From positions 412,724-476,723 of the forward strand of contig PCBK01000052.1 in assembly GCA_002731275.1 (NCBI GenBank): a stretch of DNA of 64,000 nt, read 5' to 3'. The notes below the pieces were generated by a model. It ran no database searches and was not told the origin of the DNA. It saw only the letters and a list, made by a program, of their open reading frames with translations. The position numbers and the translations under genes were made by a program. Positions within the stretch are counted from its first letter, which is position 1; every line of letters begins with the position of its first letter. Of the stretch, positions 17,729 through 25,848 are shown piece by piece. The stretch is from Deltaproteobacteria bacterium. GTDB taxonomy: Bacteria; Myxococcota_C; UBA6777.

Positions 17729-18775
17729 TCACCCGATCTGTTGGTATTGCCGTGTATATATGTCAAAGCGTGCCAATTGTTTTGCCACCAACCAATCGAG
17801 ATGGCGAACGGCCTCGCCCATGACCAGAAACATCGCGTTGTGTGCAACACTTTCGCCAAATAGCGCGCACGCAACCTCATACGCAGTCTTCGGACCATCA
17901 TCCAGGATCTGGAAAACGCGCTCTTGTCGTTCAGCCAAATGTTTTTGTGCGCGCTCAATTACGTCCTGATGCGCGCCAAAAGTAAACCCATGGCCCGGGA
18001 CGACATGCTGGCAAGGCAACGCGTGCAGACGCGATAACGACGCATCGTAGACATCCAATCCCTGCCACTGTGCAGGCGCTGCATCCGGGGGATACAAGAT
18101 TGGATTGGAGGTGATGCGCTCGAGCAACACATCCCCACCGAGCAAAACACCCGCATCCTGCATCCAAAATGCCGTACACCAGGGACTATGACCGGGAACA
18201 TGTAAAGGGGTCACTTGATGTCTCCCCGCGAGCTCCATCGACTCCCCCACCGCAAACGTACGTGTAACGTTTACATGAGATGCCATCTCATCAAAAAAAT
18301 TGGGGGTGTTTCGCACTTTGTTTCGTATCTCCTCTTTTACCCCAGAAAGAGACAACATTTCAAGGAAAGAGATCTGCTCTTTGTCCCACAGTTCGCGGTA
18401 GGACTCAAACCGCGTCGTCGAATGTTCCCATGTGACGAGCGTTGCTCCTGAGCGCTTCACGATCTCTCCGGCCAATCCAAAGTGGTCGAGGTGGGGATGG
18501 GTCAGCCAGATCTCTTGAAGATCTTCGACTTTAAGTCCAACCAGCTCAAGTGCCTGCTCCAAACGTTCCATGTTGTTGGCGTAGCGAATCCCTGCATCGA
18601 TCAGAGTCGGGCGCTCACCAAGTGCCAACACGACGTTGACAGGTGATACGCGAAATGGGATCTCCAAAGGCACCCGTACGAGTCCGTACCCTCTTAAAAT
18701 ATCTCGTTCTTTTTCATCGGGTTCGTAGTAAGCTGCGCGCAATCGTTTTTTTGTCAAATCAAATATCTCTCTCAT
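17729..18775 (-). CDS. Metallo-beta-lactamase-fold hydrolase
   Basis: A 348-residue soluble hydrolase with the MBL signature THPHLDHFG (HxHxDH, residues ~92-98), HVPGHSP (third His), GGDVLL (bridging Asp) and a late VPGHG. The C-terminal ~80 residues look like the winged-helix tail seen in LACTB2-like or glyoxalase II-like members (AEVACALFGES region). Two metal ions, probably zinc, would activate water to hydrolyse an ester, thioester or lactone; substrate unknown. The start 18775 lacks an obvious ribosome-binding site. The kinase follows 39 bases downstream, suggesting a shared transcript. Confidence 0.85.
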   Translation of the reverse strand: MREIFDLTKKRLRAAYYEPDEKERDILRGYGLVRVPLEIPFRVSPVNVVLALGERPTLIDAGIRYANNMERLEQALELVGLKVEDLQEIWLTHPHLDHFGLAGEIVKRSGATLVTWEHSTTRFESYRELWDKEQISFLEMLSLSGVKEEIRNKVRNTPNFFDEMASHVNVTRTFAVGESMELAGRHQVTPLHVPGHSPWCTAFWMQDAGVLLGGDVLLERITSNPILYPPDAAPAQWQGLDVYDASLSRLHALPCQHVVPGHGFTFGAHQDVIERAQKHLAERQERVFQILDDGPKTAYEVACALFGESVAHNAMFLVMGEAVRHLDWLVAKQLARFDIYTRQYQQIG

Positions 18776-18948
18776 TCATCATAATCGAGTAGGTGCCAAA
18801 GTGCAGGCCAACAAGGAATGCCACAAAAAAAGAAGCATGAAAAGATTTTCTCCTCACCGACGTCCTCTACCAAAGGGAAAGAGACGAGAAAATGCCCTTC
18901 ACTTCACAACGTCAAAGGATCCGCAGCATGGCGGCACGCTTGTTCCTA

Positions 18949-18978
18949 TTGACGATGTTACCTACAATCCGCTACACT
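18949..18978 (+). promoter_or_regulatory. Putative sigma70 promoter for the kinase gene at 19174
   Basis: TTGACG (18949-18954), 18-base spacer, TACACT (18973-18978), about 195 bases before the start codon. The surrounding 398 bases between the divergent genes contain no ORF that can be supported. Confidence 0.4.
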
Positions 18979-19173
18979 GTTGTGACCTGTAATGGTCCTT
19001 GTTACCTTGTTCTACGTGTGTTTCTCTAAAAAGTGCAGACTGTCCACTGCTATAGAAGTAAAAACACACAAAGGACTTATCCATCGACAAAGTGCCCAAC
19101 AAGCACACCTGTCAGGATGGATCGTGAATAGATTGATGCCCTCAGCTCTCAACCTCTACTGGAGATCAGTTTG

Positions 19174-21531
19174 GTGAGTGATCCAACACCAAAGCAGGAC
19201 GATACAGAAGAAGCGTCCTCCCAACAGATGACAGCGCTCGATGCGGATGTCGAAGCAGAGCTCGACAATCTCGTCGGAGAAGTCCTGGGGAATTACCGAC
19301 TGATCGACAAAATTGGCGAAGGCGCCTCCGCAGTGGTCTACCGTGCCGAGCACGTACAGCTCGGCGTACACTACGCGGTGAAGATCCTCCACCCTGCGAT
19401 CTTGTCACGCAAGGGCATGAAAGAGCGCTTCCTCAGAGAAGCTCGCGCGGCAGGTCAACTTCGACACGAAAACGTCGTCTTCATCGCAGACTTTGCTGTC
19501 GACTCCAAGCTCGGCCCCTACATGGTGATGGAGTACCTTGAAGGCGAAACACTTCAGGCAATCCTCGAACGTGAAGGTGCCCTCCCACTCGAACGTATCC
19601 ATAACATTACACGACAAGCCATACAGGCCATTGGGGTCGCTCACGAGGCGGGCATCATCCACCGCGATCTCAAACCCGAAAACATCCTCCTCACACCACG
19701 CAAAAACCGCGAAGTCGTCAAAATACTCGACTTCGGGATCGCTCGACTCGCACAAGGTGACGCCTCACTCACAGGCGCCGGACACATCATCGGTACCCCC
19801 TTGTACATGTCTCCTGAGCAGTGTCGCGGCAACAAAGAGCTCACCAAAGCCTCTGACATATACTCCTTCGGTGTCATGCTCTACCAAATGCTCACAGGAC
19901 AACCCCCCTTCACAGGCGACAATCCACAAAAACTGATCATCGATCACTTCCTCGTCCCTCCACCAGAGCTCGGTCCCGAATTTCCCGAACCACTACGAGT
20001 GTTACAAGCCGACCTGCTCGCCAAAAACCCCATCGACCGCCCCGACACGATGGAAGAAGTATGGGAACGTCTCAATGTCGCGCTGACCGACGAATACGAT
20101 GGTGCCAACGATACCCGAGACCAACTCCCCGCCATCGACCACACACACGCGATCCCCACACTCCCCAATCCCCACGAAGGAAACCACGCCGGACACATCC
20201 AGGCCCCCGCGACCAAACAGACGAACACATGGCGAGATGAATTCCAGGCCGATCCATGGTCTAACCAGGCCCAAGAGTCACCTGCAAAGCTCTCCATCGG
20301 ACAACAACCCACCTCCAGCCAAACACTCGGCTTTGGTGACGACGCACCCAAACACGGTATTCGCTTAGTCAACGATCCGATGAGACAGACACTCGAAACC
20401 TCTGCGATCTCGCCCTCTTCCATTATTGTCCAGCAAAACAAAAAACGTTCGGCAGAGCACGGACAAGACCCACTTATCCAGGACTTCGAGCAACTCTTCT
20501 CCAACCAATCGAGCAGCGACGACCTGCCAAACAATGGCTACACCAGTCAGGTGCCTCCCGATCCTGACGCAGAGCTGCTCAAAGACCTCGATCGTCTCTC
20601 CCAGCCATCAAGCGCCCCTGCACACTCATGGTCCACAGAACATAACCAAACGCCCTCCGGCTATAACAGCCCCCAAACGCCACAGTCCACAGGGAGCTTT
20701 GCACCGCCACAGCCCGCACACCAAATGTCTTCCACTCCGCATACTCCCAACCCAACAGGCAGCTTTAGTCCCCCTCCCTCCGTCAATCCCATGAGCGTCT
20801 ATGCTTCACAGATGATCACACCACCGGAGACCACCTACGACATTCCCGGTGAAGAAAACTCACACACTGAAGTCGAAATCGCTGGCATCAATATCGCCAG
20901 TCCAGACATCAACATGACCAATGAGGATGTTGGACTCGCCCGACGACTCAGAGAGATCGATCAAACCCATCAAGACTCATTCAGCAACGCCTCAGGTCTC
21001 TCATTTGATGACAACGATCCCCTGCAACAGTACACCAACACACGTATCGATCCCGGAAAGTACGGCCAACGCCGCAAAAACTCGAACTCACCGGCGATCT
21101 TACTGTTCGTTGTCCTCGCGGTGTTTGCCGTTGGTGTCGCCTTCTTTATGCTCAGGTTCTTTGCGCCCAACGTCCTCCCCGAGAGCCTGCGTCCAGCACA
21201 AAGCAACACGCCGATCCCCAGTATTCGCCGACCAGTCATCCCAAATCCGACCCATCAGACCAAAGCGTACAACATCTCCAAACATAAACGGTACTGCATC
21301 GAGATCAACAGCCTCCCCAAACAGGCCCAGTACGTGATCAAAATCAAACAACCACACTCCTTTACCCCACGTGGTGCGCAAAAGTTTGGCAACACAGATC
21401 GGACCGTCTGCTTTCCCAAAAAACTCGACCTGATCATCCGTGTACAACACAAAGGCTACATCTCAAAGACCGAAGAAATCGAACTGGACTCCGAAAAACA
21501 AACCAAGTTCTTCGACCTGAAGAAACAATAA
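19174..21531 (+). CDS. Transmembrane Ser/Thr protein kinase
   Basis: The start is GTG 19174, nine bases after GGAG; TTG 19171 is the alternative. Of 785 residues the kinase domain covers ~40-305: GEGASAVVYRA, YAVKILHP, HRDLKPENILL, LDFGIARL and GTPLYMSPEQ are all intact. A ~300-residue disordered linker rich in Pro, Ser, Gln and Asn follows. One membrane span sits near 640-662 (SPAILLFVVLAVFAVGVAFF). The last ~85 residues are a small extracytoplasmic beta domain (EINSLPKQAQYVIKIKQPHS, HKGYISKTEEIELD) resembling PEGA. Unlike the other three kinases here it has no zinc ribbon. It is followed after 30 bases by a membrane protein gene on the same strand. Confidence 0.92.
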   Translation: MSDPTPKQDDTEEASSQQMTALDADVEAELDNLVGEVLGNYRLIDKIGEGASAVVYRAEHVQLGVHYAVKILHPAILSRKGMKERFLREARAAGQLRHENVVFIADFAVDSKLGPYMVMEYLEGETLQAILEREGALPLERIHNITRQAIQAIGVAHEAGIIHRDLKPENILLTPRKNREVVKILDFGIARLAQGDASLTGAGHIIGTPLYMSPEQCRGNKELTKASDIYSFGVMLYQMLTGQPPFTGDNPQKLIIDHFLVPPPELGPEFPEPLRVLQADLLAKNPIDRPDTMEEVWERLNVALTDEYDGANDTRDQLPAIDHTHAIPTLPNPHEGNHAGHIQAPATKQTNTWRDEFQADPWSNQAQESPAKLSIGQQPTSSQTLGFGDDAPKHGIRLVNDPMRQTLETSAISPSSIIVQQNKKRSAEHGQDPLIQDFEQLFSNQSSSDDLPNNGYTSQVPPDPDAELLKDLDRLSQPSSAPAHSWSTEHNQTPSGYNSPQTPQSTGSFAPPQPAHQMSSTPHTPNPTGSFSPPPSVNPMSVYASQMITPPETTYDIPGEENSHTEVEIAGINIASPDINMTNEDVGLARRLREIDQTHQDSFSNASGLSFDDNDPLQQYTNTRIDPGKYGQRRKNSNSPAILLFVVLAVFAVGVAFFMLRFFAPNVLPESLRPAQSNTPIPSIRRPVIPNPTHQTKAYNISKHKRYCIEINSLPKQAQYVIKIKQPHSFTPRGAQKFGNTDRTVCFPKKLDLIIRVQHKGYISKTEEIELDSEKQTKFFDLKKQ

Positions 21532-21561
21532 ACTCAATCCTCCCTAACCCGAGGGCATGGT

Positions 21562-22614
21562 ATGACCAAACACATCCCCTCCCCACACATATCCAAGCTG
21601 CCTCCAGCACACCAACATGGCCTCCACCGCGGGATCTATCTCGAAAACACATACCCTTGGCGTCGGGCTGTCACATTTCTGCTGTTGGTCTTCCCGATCT
21701 GGTGGCTGCTCCTCACTCTCGGCATGTGGCTCCTCTACAGGCAAGGTCCACCCTTTCTCACAGCGCTCGCATACACAGGTCTCACGATCCCCGTGTTATT
21801 TGTCTTTCACTACGTCTACCACGTGTTCTTCGCAAAGGGTCCCAAGCTCTCTATCCGAGATGAATCCCTCCACATCGACCATCAACACGAACGCTGGACA
21901 CTTTACCTCCCTCACCCCTACACAGCCTCCATTCTTTACAGAGACACACACGAAGACGCCCTGCTCGTTCTCCAAGACCCGATCGGTGTGACGCGCTACA
22001 TATACGGACGTTATCGGATGGAGCACGCGCTCCCTCCTCACTCCATACCCACCGCAGAGTTAGGCTTCTCGCTCGCAGAGTGGTCCATCGATGTCATCGG
22101 CGCGCCGATGTTTCCAGATAAAGATCTCGAACATCTACCTTTCTTGATGGGACATCTGCTCCACACAGAAGGATACCACCCCTTTCCCCGCTTTCTTCCA
22201 CTCACACACACAGCACAGCGGCTGCGTCTTGATGCGACCTTCATGCTCTGGTCACAGCAAGGCGAATTTCAAAGAAAATTTAGCTTCCCCTTTTGTCACG
22301 TGCAGCCATTTCGCCTGACACGTGGCACACAGCACCAACTCTATCTCCACATCGAGTCACTCTCAACGCACCAAGAGACCGATGAAGACGTTCTTCCTCC
22401 CGCTCTCTGGATCGCTGTCGAATGGCCCGTGCCACTCTCATGTCAAACATGTTCACCACTGCCAAAAGCCCCTCCCTCGGAACAAACCATCCACCTCCCC
22501 TGGATCGACGCTCTCTTTCTCGTCCAGTACCTCGAACGTCGAGGGGTCTTTCAAGCAGGTATGGCCTTCTTCGCTCCTGCACTTGGAAGGCGACAACAAG
22601 AAGACCTTCAATAG
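21562..22614 (+). CDS. Integral membrane protein of unknown function
   Basis: A 350-residue product, not recognised. Two adjacent membrane spans lie at residues ~35-60 (AVTFLLLVFPIWWLLLTLGM) and ~68-88 (FLTALAYTGLTIPVLFVFHY). The rest (~90-350) is cytoplasmic or periplasmic, His/Leu/Pro-rich, with beta-like segments (LSIRDESLHIDHQHERWTLY). Start ATG 21562 has GAGGGCATGGT just upstream. It follows the kinase gene by 30 bases and is probably cotranscribed, so it could be a partner or target of that kinase (inference). It converges on the RNase Z-like gene with a 23-base gap. Confidence 0.7.
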   Translation: MTKHIPSPHISKLPPAHQHGLHRGIYLENTYPWRRAVTFLLLVFPIWWLLLTLGMWLLYRQGPPFLTALAYTGLTIPVLFVFHYVYHVFFAKGPKLSIRDESLHIDHQHERWTLYLPHPYTASILYRDTHEDALLVLQDPIGVTRYIYGRYRMEHALPPHSIPTAELGFSLAEWSIDVIGAPMFPDKDLEHLPFLMGHLLHTEGYHPFPRFLPLTHTAQRLRLDATFMLWSQQGEFQRKFSFPFCHVQPFRLTRGTQHQLYLHIESLSTHQETDEDVLPPALWIAVEWPVPLSCQTCSPLPKAPPSEQTIHLPWIDALFLVQYLERRGVFQAGMAFFAPALGRRQQEDLQ

Positions 22615-22637
22615 AGCAAGTTGGCGCTTTGACCGTC

Positions 22638-23507
22638 CTAGAATCCTGGCACTGAAATGTTTTTGGCGAACATACCACCAGGACGAATCACAAAGATACG
22701 GCTGCGCTCTTTTTGCTCGGGGACGAGTTTGTCGAGCAGCTGTATAAACTCTTTGTACTCGTACCGTGTGGACAAGTGAAAGAGCAGTAAGTGCTTGGCG
22801 TTGGTCTCTCGGTAGAGCTTGATGACTTCGGGGAGACTCGCGTGGGCGACTTTTGGACTGGGCTCCAAGAAGGTCGCCTCGTGGATCATGAGAGGGACAT
22901 CCTGGCTATCTTTGTCGCCAATGGCGCGGCCATCTCCAGAGTAAAAAATCAACGGGCGTAAGACACGGGTGGTCAACGCATCGCGCCCTTCGTTTGCGAT
23001 ACGCTTGTTGATCTCGGCTTGGGGTAGATCTTGCAGCTCGGGCTTGAGTGAAAAGCGTTCTTGATCAAGGCGATAACAAACAGCGGTTTGTTGATACACG
23101 TAGTGATCGGCTTTCAACACGTTGAGATACACACCTCTCACACCTTCGAGAGGATAGGTCTGACCGGGACGTACGGGTTGCAGTTGGACCAGCTCATCCC
23201 ATCGATTTGTGACCTTTTCGAGATAGTCAAAGTAATGTCTGAGTGTGTGGCTGTCCTCAGGGTAAAACAATTTTATCGGCGGGAGGGGCTGCTTGGTCAC
23301 CTCCATCTCGCGAAGACGGGTGATGAAGATGTTCTGGAGTCCTGTGAAGTGATCGGTGTGTGCGTGTGTGATCGCGATGTTGCGAAACGCCAACAGACGG
23401 CCTTCCAGGAAGGAGTTGAGCCCCTCACCAGCATCAAACAGTAGACGCAAGGGTTCGAGGTAGAGCCATGTGGAATACAGGGCTTTGGAGTAACCAAAGA
23501 TCTTCAT
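22638..23507 (-). CDS. RNase Z-like metallo-beta-lactamase hydrolase
   Basis: ATG 23507 follows GAGAAGG and gives 289 residues; the frame continues upstream without a site. The MBL motif ITHAHTDHFTGL (HxHxDH) is at ~60-70, followed by a long insertion with LKADHYVYQQTAVCYRL, SGDGRAI (metal Asp) and LLLFHLSTRY (last His), the arrangement of the ELAC/RNase Z family. That family matures tRNA 3' ends or, in relatives, cleaves phosphodiesters and arylsulfates. The N-terminus is short (the usual GTGs motif is replaced by SKALYSTWLYL), so true tRNase Z activity is uncertain. It lies downstream of murC on the same strand, 189 bases apart. Confidence 0.8.
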   Translation of the reverse strand: MKIFGYSKALYSTWLYLEPLRLLFDAGEGLNSFLEGRLLAFRNIAITHAHTDHFTGLQNIFITRLREMEVTKQPLPPIKLFYPEDSHTLRHYFDYLEKVTNRWDELVQLQPVRPGQTYPLEGVRGVYLNVLKADHYVYQQTAVCYRLDQERFSLKPELQDLPQAEINKRIANEGRDALTTRVLRPLIFYSGDGRAIGDKDSQDVPLMIHEATFLEPSPKVAHASLPEVIKLYRETNAKHLLLFHLSTRYEYKEFIQLLDKLVPEQKERSRIFVIRPGGMFAKNISVPGF

Positions 23508-23696
23508 CAGCAGAACCTTCTCTCTCATCCACATCGACACGCGCTCTCTCACGGGGCACATGTCCAAGTGGCATCATATCGCTACGTTGCCCAAGGATTG
23601 GGACAAAGAGCATGTTGTCGACAATGTTACAGTTGAATGTATGGGACGAAGAAGCCAGACAGGCGGGAGTCACATGGCCTTACCAAACAAAGGGGT

Positions 23697-25091
23697 TTAC
23701 TCAGCAGCAGGGAACGCGTCTGATTGGATGAACTCGGTCAGGTCACGAGCTATTTTCCAGATATCTCCGGCGCCGAGTGTGATCACGAGATCTCCAGGGC
23801 GGACTTCCTCAACCAATGTTTGGTAAATCTTTTCGTGACTATCGAAGTAACGGCAATTATGATGCCCGTGGTTGATGATCGCTTCACAGACTGTCTCGCC
23901 ATTGATGCCTTCGATTGGCTGTTCACCAGCAGCATACACGTCACTCACACATAACACATCAACCTGATAGAATGAAGTGACAAACTCCTGAAACAGCTCG
24001 TTGAGACGTGAGTATCGGTGAGGTTGAAAGAGCGCAATCACGCGACGATCGAAGGCAGAGTTGGCACCTGCCAAGGTAGCCTTGATCTCTGCGGGGTGGT
24101 GCGCGTAGTCATCGACGACCATCACGTCTTTCTCGTTACACCAGATCTGGAATCGGCGTTGAATGCCACTAAACTCCTGAAGAGCCTCGCGAATCACCTC
24201 GACCTCGACATCCAATTCAAACGCCACTGCGCACGCCGCGAGACAGTTCAACACGTTGTGTTGCCCCAACATATGGAGAGTAAAACGACCGAGAGAGTCG
24301 CCTTTGTAGATCATCTCAAAGGAAGTCTCACCTGCACCATAGGTGATCGCGTTGGCTTGCAGATCCGCCTGTGTATTCAATCCATAAGTCACGTAACGTT
24401 TTTCCAACTTGGGGATCAACGCCTGGACTTCTTCATGATCCAAACAGATGATGTTGACGCCATAAAATGGAATTTTGTTCAGAAAATCCAGGTAGGATTG
24501 GCGCACTTCATCCATGCCACCAAAGAAATCGAGGTGTTCGGGGTCGATGTTGGTCACGATCCCAATCGTCGGCGACAAGCGCAAAAATGAACCGTCACTC
24601 TCATCGGCTTCTGCGACGAGAAACTCGCCTTTACCGAGGATCGCGTTACGCCCTGTTGCGTTGAGACGACCGCCGATCACGACGGTGGGATCGATACGTG
24701 CTTTTTCAAGGATCGACGCGATCAACGACGTCGTCGTCGTCTTTCCGTGCGTCCCAGCGACAGCGATCCCGTACTTCATGCGCATCAACTCAGCGAGCAT
24801 CTCTGCACGTCGAATCACTGGAATTTTGCGGCGCTTCGCGGCATCCACTTCGGGGTTCCCACCGCGAATCGCAGAAGAAATGACCACAACGTCAGCCTGC
24901 GCGAGGTTCGCGACGCTGTGCCCAATGTGAATGGTCGCACCAAGCTCTCGCAGGTGCTTGGTGTTTTGGCCCTCGTTGAGATCTGAACCGGAGACCTCAT
25001 AGCCAAGGTTAATCAACACCTCGGCAATACCGCTCATCCCAATGCCACCAATCCCGACAAAATGTATATGTTGGATCCTCTTTTGATACAT
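23697..25091 (-). CDS. murC: UDP-N-acetylmuramate--L-alanine ligase
   Basis: Adds L-alanine to UDP-MurNAc, the first peptide-forming step of cytoplasmic peptidoglycan synthesis, using ATP. The 464-residue length fits MurC. Visible motifs: N-terminal HFVGIGGIGMSGIAEVL (UDP-binding), GSDLNE, the Mur ligase P-loop AGTHGKTTTTSL around residue 112-123, EADESDGSFL, NIDPEHLDFF and DDYAHHPAEI, then the C-terminal domain with LFQPHRYSR. Start ATG 25091 is 8 bases after AGGAG; the frame extends 11 codons further without a better site. In this genome murC stands apart from the usual mra/mur cluster, because the neighbours are not cell-wall genes. Confidence 0.97.
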   Translation of the reverse strand: MYQKRIQHIHFVGIGGIGMSGIAEVLINLGYEVSGSDLNEGQNTKHLRELGATIHIGHSVANLAQADVVVISSAIRGGNPEVDAAKRRKIPVIRRAEMLAELMRMKYGIAVAGTHGKTTTTSLIASILEKARIDPTVVIGGRLNATGRNAILGKGEFLVAEADESDGSFLRLSPTIGIVTNIDPEHLDFFGGMDEVRQSYLDFLNKIPFYGVNIICLDHEEVQALIPKLEKRYVTYGLNTQADLQANAITYGAGETSFEMIYKGDSLGRFTLHMLGQHNVLNCLAACAVAFELDVEVEVIREALQEFSGIQRRFQIWCNEKDVMVVDDYAHHPAEIKATLAGANSAFDRRVIALFQPHRYSRLNELFQEFVTSFYQVDVLCVSDVYAAGEQPIEGINGETVCEAIINHGHHNCRYFDSHEKIYQTLVEEVRPGDLVITLGAGDIWKIARDLTEFIQSDAFPAAE

Positions 25092-25130
25092 ATGATCATC
25101 TCCTAACAGAGGGCGTTCAAACAAAAAGAT

Positions 25131-25145
25131 GCGCTAGAGTAGCGC
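25131..25145. promoter_or_regulatory. Perfect 6-3-6 palindrome upstream of murC
   Basis: GCGCTA-GAG-TAGCGC in the divergent murC/DUF2505 region, 40 bases before the murC start. The symmetry suits a dimeric regulator or a small hairpin in the murC 5' UTR. A second dyad, GTGAT-GAT-ATCAC, lies at 25234-25246. Confidence 0.3.
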
Positions 25146-25335
25146 GTGACCAACCAGATCGCAAGAAAAACCAACACATCCTCTTCTGCAAAGATGCTCG
25201 TCCTGTATACACCCTTGCACACTTCAGATCTTTGTGATGATATCACTTGTTTGGTATTTTGCGAAAAGACAGGCCTCCAAGAAGGCCATGACGAGAAAAC
25301 AAGCAGCCCATCCTACAGAAAGGACATAGCAGGCC

Positions 25336-25848
25336 ATGAAGTTCAAAGTATCCCACACCTTCCCTGTCTCCCGCACCTACTACGAAGAAAACGTCTTTTT
25401 TGATGATGACATCAATGAGCTCATCAACGAAGCCGTGAAGATCGGACACAAAACACCACAAGAGGTCAAAGAAGACGACGAGATCAAATACTACAAAAAC
25501 CTGATCCGTCCTCAATTCGAATTACCCGCCGTGATGCGCAAAGCGCTCAAAGGTAAAGGCGTCGGCTACTACGAACATACAACCTACTTCAAAAAAGAAA
25601 ACAGGGTGGAGTGGCGCATCGAGAGTGAGTTCTTCCCTGACAAGATCACAGGGCAAGGGGAGATCAAGTTCGTCGAGGTCGGTGACAACAAAACCGATCG
25701 CGTCGTCACAGGCGAGATGCACGCCAAGTTTTTCGGTGTGGGCAAGATGATCGAGAAGATGCTCGTCGACAATATCACCAAAAGTTACAACACCATCGCA
25801 GAGGTGACACACACCTGGCTCAAAGAGAACACTGAGGCAAAGTCGTGA
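25336..25848 (+). CDS. DUF2505 (SRPBCC-like) protein
   Basis: A 170-residue soluble protein beginning MKFKVSHTFPVSRTYYEEN. The pattern of an N-terminal strand, a helix with a conserved Tyr/Phe pair, a seven-strand sheet (YYEHTTYFKKENRVEWRIES, RVVTGEMHAKFFGVG) and a long C-terminal helix matches DUF2505, a START/SRPBCC-fold family with a deep hydrophobic pocket and no fixed function. AGGACATAGCAGGCC precedes ATG 25336. Its TGA overlaps the GTG start of the next gene (GTGA, 25845-25848), so the two are translationally coupled. Confidence 0.8.
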   Translation: MKFKVSHTFPVSRTYYEENVFFDDDINELINEAVKIGHKTPQEVKEDDEIKYYKNLIRPQFELPAVMRKALKGKGVGYYEHTTYFKKENRVEWRIESEFFPDKITGQGEIKFVEVGDNKTDRVVTGEMHAKFFGVGKMIEKMLVDNITKSYNTIAEVTHTWLKENTEAKS

